From JBDKGV01 sp039798005 (lineage in GTDB: Bacteria > Fibrobacterota > Fibrobacteria > UBA5070): a DNA stretch of 24,101 nt. The stretch covers positions 1-24,101 of the forward strand of contig JBDKGV010000017.1 in assembly GCA_039798005.1 (NCBI GenBank). Direction: 5' to 3'. Shown here in pieces: positions 14,194-20,821 of this stretch. Below the pieces are notes generated by a model. It saw only the letters and a program-made list of their open reading frames with translations, searched no databases and was not told the DNA's origin. The position numbers were made by a program, and so were the translations under genes. Position 1 is the first letter of the stretch. The number at the start of each line of letters is the position of its first letter.

Positions 14194-14302
14194 GCGCCAG
14201 GGATGCCGGCTTCGCCCAAGACCCCCGCGTAGCGGTGGCTTGGCAGGCAGCCCGGTCACGCCCGGTCCCTGAGCGGAGTCGAAGGACTGGGCGGGAGGCG
14301 CC
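14194..14302 (+). repeat. Dispersed structured repeat, copy C
   Basis: Boxes in order: GCGCCAGGGATGCCGGC (14194-14210), CCCAAGACCCCCGC (14215-14228), GGCTTGGCAGGCAGCCCGG (14237-14255), GGGAGGCGCC (14293-14302). Box 2 and box 3 close a hairpin with inner pairing CCGC/GCGG around a GTA loop. A second arm, CGCCCGGTCC (14259-14268)/GGACTGGGCG (14284-14293), presents CTGAGCGGAGTCGAA. That apical part belongs to the CCTGAGC...TCGAAGG type of hairpin repeat found in many bacterial genomes. It begins 6 bases after the peptidase-like stop. Confidence 0.8.
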
Positions 14303-14321
14303 AAGAGTTTCAGATGTAGGT

Positions 14322-14337
14322 GAATCTTTTTAGATTC
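14322..14337 (+). promoter_or_regulatory. AT-rich hairpin upstream of the AAA ATPase
   Basis: GAATCT (14322-14327) pairs with AGATTC (14332-14337) around TTTT. It is followed by TATATT (14342-14347), a possible -10 element only 6 bases before the ATG at 14354. No Shine-Dalgarno sequence is visible. The hairpin may be a weak terminator for the upstream gene or part of the ATPase promoter. Confidence 0.35.
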
Positions 14338-14353
14338 TGTGTATATTTCAGTT

Positions 14354-15574
14354 ATGAGTGAAACTTTTCAGGTTCGTCAGCAATATCTGGAGACCTTGGA
14401 TCGCTGGAGAGGCACTCCGCTGATCAAGGTGCTGACGGGCATGCGGCGCGTGGGCAAGAGTGTGCTCCTGCAACTGTGGCGGGAGCGGCTTGGGTCCCTG
14501 CATGGGATTCCCAGTCCGCAGATTTTGATGATCGAGCGCGATTCCTTGGAGCATGCGGGGATGGACTCGTGGCTGGAACTGCGCGCCGTGGTCGAGCCGT
14601 GGCTGGAGACCCCCGGCCCCAAGCATCTGCTCATCGATGAAGTTCAGTTGATCGATGGGTGGGAGAAGGTCGTCAACGCCCTGCACAAGCGCGGCGACGT
14701 TGACATCGTTTTGACCGGCTCCAACGCGCACCTGCTTTCCTCCGAGCTTGCCACGCTGCTCAGCGGTCGCTGGATCGGGATTCTCGTGCTGCCGTTCAGC
14801 TACGCCGAGACCTTGGAGATCCGCAAGCAGGCTCACAGCCAAGTGGAATTCGAACGCTGGCTCCGCCTGGGTGGCATGCCCACGCTGCACCACATGACCG
14901 ACGACCCCCAACTGCAACAGCAGACCTTGGAGGCCATCCACAGCACCGTCCTTTTGCGCGACGTGGTGGCGCGGCACGAGATCCGCAACGTGGCCTTGCT
15001 GGAGCGCATCGAGCGCTACCACTTCGACCAGATCGGATCGCTGGTCAACCCCAAGCGCATCTCGGACTTCTTCAAGTCCCAGCACATCAAGGTCAGCGTG
15101 GACACCGTCCAGACCTATCTGCACCATCTCGAAGGGGCCTGCGTCCTGCATCGCGTCAAGCGCTACGACCTGCGTGGGCGACGGCATCTGGAAATCCACG
15201 AGAAGATCTACGCCACCGACCTGGGCTTGCGCAACGCCCTGCTGCGAAGAGGCCTTGGAGACATCGGGGTACTCTTGGAAAATGTCGTGTTCCTGGAACT
15301 CATCCGGCGCGGATACACCGTGGACATCGGGAAAGTGGGCGACTGGGAAATCGACTTCGTGGCCACCCGAAACGGCGCCATCGAATATTTCCAAGTGTGC
15401 TACCTGCTTGCCGAACCGGCCACGGTGGAGCGCGAATTCCGCAGCCTGCTTGCGATCGATGACAACCACCCCAAGACGATCCTGAGCCTGGACCCCATCG
15501 ACCTGTCGCGCGACGGAATCCGTCATCGCCATTTGGCCGAATGGCTGCTGGAGGAGACTCCTCCCTCGCTTTGA
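14354..15574 (+). CDS. AAA_14 / DUF4143 ATP-binding protein
   Basis: A 406-residue protein of the archaeal/bacterial AAA_14-DUF4143 family. Walker A is GMRRVGKS (29-36), Walker B HLLIDEVQ (91-98) and a sensor-1-like TGSN lies at 121-124, followed by the family's LSGRWIGILVLPFSYAET. The C-terminal DUF4143 part (about 200-406) has an HTH-like segment (NPKRISDFFKSQHIKVSVDTVQTYLHHLEGACVLHRVKRYD) and a nuclease-like end (DWEIDFVATRNGAIEYFQVCYLL), in which the usual D-x(n)-E-x-K pattern is degenerate. The cellular role of the family is not established; members often occur singly in accessory regions, as here. A GTG at 14339 is an alternative start. It is convergent with the antiporter gene. Confidence 0.9.
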   Translation: MSETFQVRQQYLETLDRWRGTPLIKVLTGMRRVGKSVLLQLWRERLGSLHGIPSPQILMIERDSLEHAGMDSWLELRAVVEPWLETPGPKHLLIDEVQLIDGWEKVVNALHKRGDVDIVLTGSNAHLLSSELATLLSGRWIGILVLPFSYAETLEIRKQAHSQVEFERWLRLGGMPTLHHMTDDPQLQQQTLEAIHSTVLLRDVVARHEIRNVALLERIERYHFDQIGSLVNPKRISDFFKSQHIKVSVDTVQTYLHHLEGACVLHRVKRYDLRGRRHLEIHEKIYATDLGLRNALLRRGLGDIGVLLENVVFLELIRRGYTVDIGKVGDWEIDFVATRNGAIEYFQVCYLLAEPATVEREFRSLLAIDDNHPKTILSLDPIDLSRDGIRHRHLAEWLLEETPPSL

Positions 15575-15576
15575 GC

Positions 15577-15610
15577 TCCTTCGAGACGCCCGTTGACGGG
15601 ATCCTCAGGA
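15577..15610. terminator. Hairpin between convergent genes, of the TTCGA...TCAGG repeat type
   Basis: TCCT (15577-15580) pairs with AGGA (15607-15610) around an inner stem CCCGT (15589-15593)/ACGGG (15596-15600). The ends TCCTTCGAGACG and TCCTCAGGA match the widely scattered CCTTCGA...TCAGG hairpin type. It begins 3 bases after the ATPase stop, and the antiporter stop codon (15605-15607, minus strand) is part of it, so it probably ends both transcripts. Confidence 0.6.
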
Positions 15611-16834
15611 CAAGCGGGGTCGGGCGATCCGTTCCCAGGCCGTAAGCGCCGGGCCGGTCATCAGCGTGGTCGCCACGGCCACCATGACCATCAAGCCAAA
15701 GACGCGGGGCGGCAGGATCCCAAGATCCAGCCCCACGTTCAGGGCCACCAGTTCCATCAGGCCGCGCGTGTTCATCAGGATGCCCACTCGCATGCCATCG
15801 TTCCAGGTTCCGCCGGAAAGGCGCACGGGCAGGGCGCTTCCGACCAGCTTGCCGCCCACGGCCGCGACCAAAAGCACCGCAAACACCAGCGCGTCCTCGG
15901 GATGGAATCCGTCGAACTGGGTGCGCAGGCCCGTCCACGCGAAAAAGAGCGGGAGCAGGATTGCCCCGGCAAATCCCTCCAGCCGCTTGTGCAAAAAGGC
16001 CCGCAACGCCGGAGCCCCGGGCGTGATCACACCCGCCAAGAACGCCCCGAAAAGTGCATGGATCCCAAGTCCCTGAGTGCACAGGGCCAAGGCAAACGCG
16101 GTGAGCACGAAAAACGACAGCGTCCCCTGGGTGGGGGAGAGGTCCCAGCGCTTCCAGCTCACCAGGCGCGCAAGCAAGGGGCGCACGACAAAAAGTGTCA
16201 AAACTGCGAAGGTCGCGATGCCCGCAAGGACCGGGATCTCGCCCGCAAGGCTGCCGGTGCGGCCCAAGGTCTCCACGACCGCAAGTGCGCACCACGCCAC
16301 CACATCGCCCAGCGCTGCCGCCGCAAGCGCCAGTTTCCCGATTTCGGTGGCCTGCAGACCCCGATCGGAGAGGATGCGCGAGAGCACCGGAAAAGCGGTG
16401 ATGGACATCGCCACCCCGAGGAAGAGCGCGAAGGCGATGTGGGATTTGCCAGATTCTGTCCAACCAAGCCCGTGCAGCCACACCGCACAGCCCACGCCCA
16501 GCGCAAAGGGAAGGGCCATTCCCGAAAGGCTCAAGGTCAGGGCCCCACGCGAGCGCAGATCTTTGGGATCGAGGTCCAGCCCAAGGGTGTAGAGGTAGAG
16601 GATCACGCCCAGCTGGCTGGCCAATTGCAGCGCACCCAGCGAGGCCGGGGCAAAGAGCATCCCGTGCAGATTCGGCGCCAGCGCCCCGAAGAGGGTGGGC
16701 CCCAACACCACGCCGGCAAGCATCTCGCCCACCACCGACGGTTGGCCCATCAGGGACATGGCCTTGCCCAGGAGCCGGGCCACCGCGACGATGGCCAGGA
16801 CTTGGGCAAGGAAGATTCCCAGCGCGTCGTGCAT
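15605..16834 (-). CDS. Cation:proton antiporter, CPA2 (Kef/CHX-like) family
   Basis: A 409-residue integral membrane protein with about 12 hydrophobic helices and no C-terminal TrkA-N domain. Family signatures are QPSVVGEMLAGVVLGPTLFG (31-50), VILYLYTLGLDLDP, the ion-binding helix LALAAAALGDVVAW (168-181, Asp177, preceded by Gly176 where electrogenic members have a second Asp), GIHALFGAFLAGVITP and NTRGLMELVALNVGLDLGIL, which is strikingly CHX-like. Such proteins exchange K+ or Na+ for protons in pH and ion homeostasis; the GD rather than DD pair points to electroneutral exchange by analogy. The ATG lies 9 bases after the stop of the nitrilase-family gene, so the two form an operon. Confidence 0.9.
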   Translation of the reverse strand: MHDALGIFLAQVLAIVAVARLLGKAMSLMGQPSVVGEMLAGVVLGPTLFGALAPNLHGMLFAPASLGALQLASQLGVILYLYTLGLDLDPKDLRSRGALTLSLSGMALPFALGVGCAVWLHGLGWTESGKSHIAFALFLGVAMSITAFPVLSRILSDRGLQATEIGKLALAAAALGDVVAWCALAVVETLGRTGSLAGEIPVLAGIATFAVLTLFVVRPLLARLVSWKRWDLSPTQGTLSFFVLTAFALALCTQGLGIHALFGAFLAGVITPGAPALRAFLHKRLEGFAGAILLPLFFAWTGLRTQFDGFHPEDALVFAVLLVAAVGGKLVGSALPVRLSGGTWNDGMRVGILMNTRGLMELVALNVGLDLGILPPRVFGLMVMVAVATTLMTGPALTAWERIARPRLS

Positions 16835-16843
16835 CAGGAGAGG

Positions 16844-17713
16844 TTACGGATTTCCGAAGCGCTTGAGGATGCCCTCGTAGGCGTCGATGCGGCGGTCGCG
16901 CAGGAAGGGCCAGACGCGGCGCGTCTCCCGGATGCGCTCCCGGTCGCACTCCACCACCAGGACCTCGGGGGCCTCGTGATCGGTTTTTGACAGAAATTGT
17001 CCATCCGGCCCGCACACGAAGGAATTGCCCCAGAACACCAGGCGCCCTTCGCGGCCGATGCGGTTGGGAGCCGCCACGAAGACGCCGTTTGCGATGGCGT
17101 GGGCACGCATCGAGGTCTGCCAGGCGTCCACCTGGGCCGGCCGAAGCGACGGGTCCTCGAGGTCGTCCCAAGCGATGGCGGTGGGATAGAAGATCACCTC
17201 GGCGCCTTGGAGTGCGGTCAGCCGCGCGGCCTCGGGGTACCACTGGTCCCAGCAGATCAGCACGCCGATCTTGCCCGCGGAGGTCTCGAAGCACTTGAAG
17301 CCCTGGTCACCGGGGGCGAAGTAGAACTTCTCGTCAAAGCCGGGGTCCTGCGGGATGTGCATCTTGCGGTAGGTCCCCAAGATGCTGCCGTCGGACTCCA
17401 CCACCACGGCGGTGTTGTGCGTGAGGCCCGGGGCACGCTCTTCAAACAGGCTGATGACCAGCACCACACCCAGTTCCTTGGCAAGCACCTGCGCCCGCGC
17501 CGTGGAGGGGCCCGGAATGGTCTCGGCCAGATCGAAGTGCTGGTGCTCTTGGCCCTGGCAGAAATACGGGGCGGTGAAGAGCTCCTGGCTGCACACCACG
17601 GTGGCGCCGCGGGCCGCGGCCTCGCGCACCTGCGTCTCGAAAAGCGCCCAGTTGCCGTCGGCGCCTTCCACTGCGATGTTTTGACAGATTCCGACCACAA
17701 GCTTCTTCGTCAC
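16844..17713 (-). CDS. aguB: N-carbamoylputrescine amidase-like nitrilase family hydrolase
   Basis: A 289-residue cytoplasmic C-N hydrolase. The catalytic triad is visible: Glu44 in CSQELFTAPYFCQ, Lys117 in YRKMHIPQDPGFDEKFYFAPGD and Cys154 in VLICWDQWYPEAARL. The strings PQDPGFDEKFYFAPGD and CWDQWYPE are characteristic of the AguB subgroup, which converts N-carbamoylputrescine to putrescine, CO2 and ammonia. The GTG at 17713 is chosen as start because GGAGG stands 6 bases upstream and VTKKLVVGICQN matches the family's N-terminus; a longer ATG frame from 17791 adds an unlikely leader. aguA (agmatine deiminase) is not next to it. It is cotranscribed with the antiporter. Confidence 0.85.
   Translation of the reverse strand: MTKKLVVGICQNIAVEGADGNWALFETQVREAAARGATVVCSQELFTAPYFCQGQEHQHFDLAETIPGPSTARAQVLAKELGVVLVISLFEERAPGLTHNTAVVVESDGSILGTYRKMHIPQDPGFDEKFYFAPGDQGFKCFETSAGKIGVLICWDQWYPEAARLTALQGAEVIFYPTAIAWDDLEDPSLRPAQVDAWQTSMRAHAIANGVFVAAPNRIGREGRLVFWGNSFVCGPDGQFLSKTDHEAPEVLVVECDRERIRETRRVWPFLRDRRIDAYEGILKRFGNP
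16989..17001 (-). repeat. GACA-N5-TGTC palindromic motif inside the nitrilase gene
   Basis: On the minus strand this reads GACAATTTCTGTC, identical base for base with the copy at 20809-20821 on the plus strand. Here it lies within codons for FLSKTD of the N-carbamoylputrescine amidase-like gene, so it is not confined to intergenic DNA. Confidence 0.5.
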
Positions 17714-17887
17714 GAACGCCTCCGTTGGTTGCACCGGGAAAGATAGGAGGTCACCCCCTTCGAAAGAGCCCTCAATGGACTCCTGCAACACGGCTGTGCA
17801 TCTTTGAACGTGCAGAGCACCGCCGATTTTAGGATGTTGTATGACCCACCCCCCGATCCACAGTGCACACCACCGGAGTTATGCCCA

Positions 17888-18457
17888 ATGATCACACCAG
17901 AATCCGCGCCCAGTCCCAAGAAGTTCTCGTCCATACGGAAATGGGTCACGCCACTGACCATGGGCACCTTCCTGCTCACGGCGGGAACCGGCCTTGGCCT
18001 CTTCTTCGAAGTCGAATGGGGTTTGGTCAAACCCATCCACGAGTGGTTGAGCTTGACCTTGCTGGCTGGCGCCCTCTTGCACCTTTGGGATCACCGCAAC
18101 AGCGTGCTCAAGCACCTGAGCGGAACCTGGGGCAAGGCCTTCGTCGCCGCAGGCGCCTTGATCCTGATCGGGGCACTCCTGCCCATCACTGGGGGGGAAG
18201 AGGAGGAAGAAGACGAACATCGGCCCAATCGCGAAATCGCTCAAACCCTGGAGCGCATCCCCTTGGCCTCCCTTGCGACCGCCCGCAATGTCCCGGTGGA
18301 TTCCCTTGTGATTCGCCTGAACGCCGCCGGAATCGCCAACGCAACTCCAAGCTCGACGGTGGAGCAACTGGCCGGTCGCGACCAGCATCTCAAGACCAAG
18401 GCCATGGCCGCCATATTCCCCGGTTCAAAGAATGAGGAAGAGGAAGACGAGGACTAG
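17888..18457 (+). CDS. DUF4405-like membrane protein with acidic C-terminus
   Basis: A 189-residue protein with three hydrophobic segments: about residues 20-40 (VTPLTMGTFLLTAGTGLGLFF), 52-67 (EWLSLTLLAGALLHLW) and 83-100 (GKAFVAAGALILIGALLP). The piece KPIHEWLSLTLLAGALLHLWDHRNSVLKHL, with His51, His65, His69 and His76, resembles the DUF4405/cytochrome b561-like motif in which histidines may bind haem. After the last helix come an acidic run (GEEEEEDE, 103-110), a folded-looking stretch (LERIPLASLATARNVPVDSLVIRLNAAGI) and a second acidic tail. The start at 17888 is preferred because of GGAG 9 bases upstream; the frame is open back to 17804. Function unknown. Confidence 0.75.
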   Translation: MITPESAPSPKKFSSIRKWVTPLTMGTFLLTAGTGLGLFFEVEWGLVKPIHEWLSLTLLAGALLHLWDHRNSVLKHLSGTWGKAFVAAGALILIGALLPITGGEEEEEDEHRPNREIAQTLERIPLASLATARNVPVDSLVIRLNAAGIANATPSSTVEQLAGRDQHLKTKAMAAIFPGSKNEEEEDED

Positions 18458-18499
18458 TTTTCCTGGAATGAAGCCATTCCCCTTCCATGACCGGCGTGC

Positions 18500-19531
18500 A
18501 TGGGCCTGATCCGATTCTTGCTGGCCCTTTCCGTCCTCTTGGAACATGCCGGTCCCGCCAATGGCTTTGTCATGGTCGGAGGGGAACTCGCCGTCCAGGC
18601 CTTCTATGTGATCTCGGGCTTCTACATGGCCATGATCTTGCAGGACCGGTATGCAGGACGGCTGCGGCAGTTCTACCGCAACCGCTTCCTGCGCCTCTTC
18701 CCCATGTATTGGACCATCCTTGGGATCACCATCGGCCTTTCCGCCTTGCTGTGGCTTTCCAGTGGCGGCACCCGCGCAGGACTCTTGGGGGCGTGGCTCA
18801 CCCACGGCGGGGATCTGGGGGTCGGGCCACTCCTGCTCTTGGGATTCTCGATTCCCTTCTTGTTTCTGCAGGATGCGGTCCTTTTCATGGCCGCCCAAGT
18901 CGGCACCGGGGCGCTATTGCCCGTGGCGGACTTCCGCGCGGCCGCGCTTCCGTTGCACCCGTTTCTCCCCATCGCACCCTCGTGGAGCCTGTCGCTTGAG
19001 CTTTGCTTCTACCTGCTGTGCCCGTGGATCGCACGCCTGCGGATTGGCTGGATCGCCGGCCTGGCAGCCTTGTCTTTGGGGCTCAAGGGTTGGCTCGCCC
19101 TGAAAGGACTGGACTTCGATCCATGGAGCTATCGGTTCTTCCCGACCTCGCTGGGTTACTTCCTGGTCGGCATGCTGGCATGGAACCTCGGACGAAGGTT
19201 CAAGCTCGATTTGCCCAAGCCGGTTCCGGTGCTTGCGTGGGGTTTGGTCTTGGGGCTCTTGGTCTTTTGGAGGATCGGCCCCGAACCGCGCTCGCTCGGT
19301 TTCGTGGCGGTGCTTGCCATTTCACTTCCATCCCTTTTCCGCCTGACCAAGGACTGGACTTGGGACCGTTGGATCGGAGATCTGTCCTTTCCGCTCTACC
19401 TGTCGCACTGGCTGGTGCTTGCGATCGCCTTGCGCGCGCCGGTTTCCTTGCGCATTGCGCTTGCCATCCTGGTGGCCATCGCGCTGCAACTCACCGTTGG
19501 CCGGTGGGTGGAACGGCGCCGCACCCGTTGA
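18500..19531 (+). CDS. Acyltransferase family 3 (OafA/NodX-like) membrane protein
   Basis: A 343-residue polytopic protein with about ten membrane helices. Signatures of the family are the N-terminal IRFLLALSVLLEH, which places Arg5 and His16 at the conserved R-x10-H, then GGELAVQAFYVISGFYMA, YRNRFLRLFPMYW and SWSLSLELCFYLLCPW. Members transfer acetyl or other acyl groups from the cytosol to extracytoplasmic glycans, lipids or antibiotics. The target here is unknown, but surface polysaccharide modification is the usual role. It starts 42 bases after the DUF4405-like gene; no clear ribosome site is seen. It ends convergently with the SDR gene, 12 bases apart. Confidence 0.9.
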   Translation: MGLIRFLLALSVLLEHAGPANGFVMVGGELAVQAFYVISGFYMAMILQDRYAGRLRQFYRNRFLRLFPMYWTILGITIGLSALLWLSSGGTRAGLLGAWLTHGGDLGVGPLLLLGFSIPFLFLQDAVLFMAAQVGTGALLPVADFRAAALPLHPFLPIAPSWSLSLELCFYLLCPWIARLRIGWIAGLAALSLGLKGWLALKGLDFDPWSYRFFPTSLGYFLVGMLAWNLGRRFKLDLPKPVPVLAWGLVLGLLVFWRIGPEPRSLGFVAVLAISLPSLFRLTKDWTWDRWIGDLSFPLYLSHWLVLAIALRAPVSLRIALAILVAIALQLTVGRWVERRRTR

Positions 19532-19532
19532 A

Positions 19533-19545
19533 GACAAATTTTGTC
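19533..19545. repeat. GACA-N5-TGTC motif between acyltransferase and SDR
   Basis: GACAAATTTTGTC is a near-complete palindrome in the 12-base gap between two convergent genes. Its last two bases belong to the SDR stop codon (TCA at 19544-19546 on the plus strand). Confidence 0.55.
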
Positions 19546-20362
19546 AGTGCTCGGAGATGTCCCAGATGCTCGACGGGTTCGGATCCATCTCAAGGGACCG
19601 GTGCACCAGCGTGGGCGAGGCTTGGGCCGTAGGCCACAGCACCAGATCGCCCACCTGAATGTGGGCGGGACGCGTGATCATCCAAAGGATCGACTCCGCC
19701 ACATCCTCCGCCGTCAGGGGCTTCATTCCCTCGTACACCTTGTCGGCCCGCACCTTGTCGCCCTTGAAGCGCACCACAGAGAACTCGGTCTCGGCAAAGC
19801 CCGGACTGATCTGATGCACCCGCAGCGGCGTGGCCACAAGATCCATCCGCAAGCCCCGCGAGATGGCATCGACCGCATGCTTGCTGGCGCAATAGACGGC
19901 GCCCCCTTGGTACACGTCATGGCCTGCGATGGAACTCACATTCACGATGTCGCCACGCCCCCGCTCGATCATGCCCGGCACCAGCGCACGCGTCACCCGC
20001 AAAAGCCCTTCGACATTGGTGCGCAGCATCTGCTCCCAGTCCAACGGATCACCCTCATGAATCGGGGTCAGACCCAAGGACAGTCCCGCGTTGTTCACCA
20101 ACACATCCACCTTGGCGAAGGCCTCCGGCAACGATGCCAAGGTCGTTGTGACCGCAGCGGAATCCGTCACGTCCAACGGAAGCAGGAGCACTTCGGTCTC
20201 ATGCGCCTCGCGCAGATCCTCGGCCAATCGGGCAAGCCTGCCTTCGCGGCGGGCGCACAGCACCAGGCGCGCGCCTTCGCGGGCGCACAGGCGCGCCAAG
20301 GCCTCGCCGAATCCGCTGGATGCGCCGGTGATCAGGACGGTCCTGCCAATCAGGTCAAACAT
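19544..20362 (-). CDS. Classical SDR oxidoreductase (YdfG-like)
   Basis: A 272-residue short-chain dehydrogenase. The cofactor motif TGASSGFGEALAR (12-24), followed by LCARREGRL with a basic pair after strand 2, favours NADP(H). NNAG is at 90-93, and the catalytic residues are Ser144, Tyr157 and Lys161 (VSSIAGHDVYQGGAVYCASKH). HQISPGFAETEF and the C-terminal DVAESILWMITRPAHIQVGDLVLWPTAQ match the YdfG/serine-3-dehydrogenase-like subgroup. The substrate cannot be fixed; 3-hydroxy acids or serine are typical. ATG 20362 is chosen because GGAG stands 8 bases upstream; a GTG three codons earlier is alternative. The stop codon lies within a GACA-N5-TGTC palindrome. Confidence 0.9.
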   Translation of the reverse strand: MFDLIGRTVLITGASSGFGEALARLCAREGARLVLCARREGRLARLAEDLREAHETEVLLLPLDVTDSAAVTTTLASLPEAFAKVDVLVNNAGLSLGLTPIHEGDPLDWEQMLRTNVEGLLRVTRALVPGMIERGRGDIVNVSSIAGHDVYQGGAVYCASKHAVDAISRGLRMDLVATPLRVHQISPGFAETEFSVVRFKGDKVRADKVYEGMKPLTAEDVAESILWMITRPAHIQVGDLVLWPTAQASPTLVHRSLEMDPNPSSIWDISEH

Positions 20363-20416
20363 GGGGGTCACTCCTAGTGCAAAGCAAACATCTGCAAGAA
20401 CTGGAACGCTACTAAA

Positions 20417-20791
20417 TCACGGCACGAAGCGCAGATCGCGCACGGCAAGGGAGGGGCATTCCTTCTGCAACTGCTCAAGCAGCTGCGTCTTGCGAAAACC
20501 CAGCTCGTAGCGCCATGCCGCCTCCTTGACGCGCACGGCAAGGAGACCTTTCTCCAGCGACACAAGCTCGCAGCGCGCCGCAAGCCCGGTTCCCCAGGCC
20601 TTTTCCAGCCCCACGCGGGTCTGAGGATTCGAGAGAGCAAGCTTGCCGCCCAAGGCCGTTCCTGCCAGGAGCTTTGCCATCGCATCGCCGATTGATTTGG
20701 GCTCGACTTCCTCGCCACGCGCGCTCCAGCGCTTCTTCGCACCCTTCGCGTCAATCGACCCGCCATGGGACCAAGGCTTGTTGAAGTTCAT
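20417..20791 (-). CDS. DciA/DUF721-family protein
   Basis: A 124-residue protein with the DUF721 pattern: an N-terminal basic, disordered segment (KPWSHGGSIDAKGAKKRWSARG), then EPKSIGDAMAKLLAGTALGGKLA and WGTGLAARCELVSLEKGLLAVRVKEAAWRYELGFRKTQLLEQLQKECPSLAVRDLRFVP. The strand LLAVRVKEAAWRYELGFRKTQLLEQLQ is the most conserved part (KH-like fold). In bacteria lacking DnaC, DciA loads or regulates the replicative helicase DnaB. Position directly downstream of recF and dnaN fits, since DUF721 genes commonly sit there. The gene starts 28 bases after the recF stop, with the GACA-N5-TGTC motif in the gap. Confidence 0.8.
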   Translation of the reverse strand: MNFNKPWSHGGSIDAKGAKKRWSARGEEVEPKSIGDAMAKLLAGTALGGKLALSNPQTRVGLEKAWGTGLAARCELVSLEKGLLAVRVKEAAWRYELGFRKTQLLEQLQKECPSLAVRDLRFVP

Positions 20792-20808
20792 CGCGTCGCC
20801 CTTGATTT

Positions 20809-20821
20809 GACAATTTCTGTC
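20809..20821. repeat. GACA-N5-TGTC motif at the recF stop
   Basis: GACAATTTCTGTC, preceded by TTT, spans the short recF-dciA gap. Its last two bases belong to the recF stop codon (20820-20822). Confidence 0.55.

Noticed and set aside
15300..17294. A 664-codon minus-strand open frame crossing two genes
   Set aside because: It runs through the antiporter and nitrilase-family genes in the wrong frame; its Arg/Pro/Gly-rich composition is typical of GC-driven shadows.
17804..17842. Sigma-70 promoter (TTGAAC ... TAGGAT) for the DUF4405-like gene
   Set aside because: The spacing is about 20 bases and the -10 match is poor.
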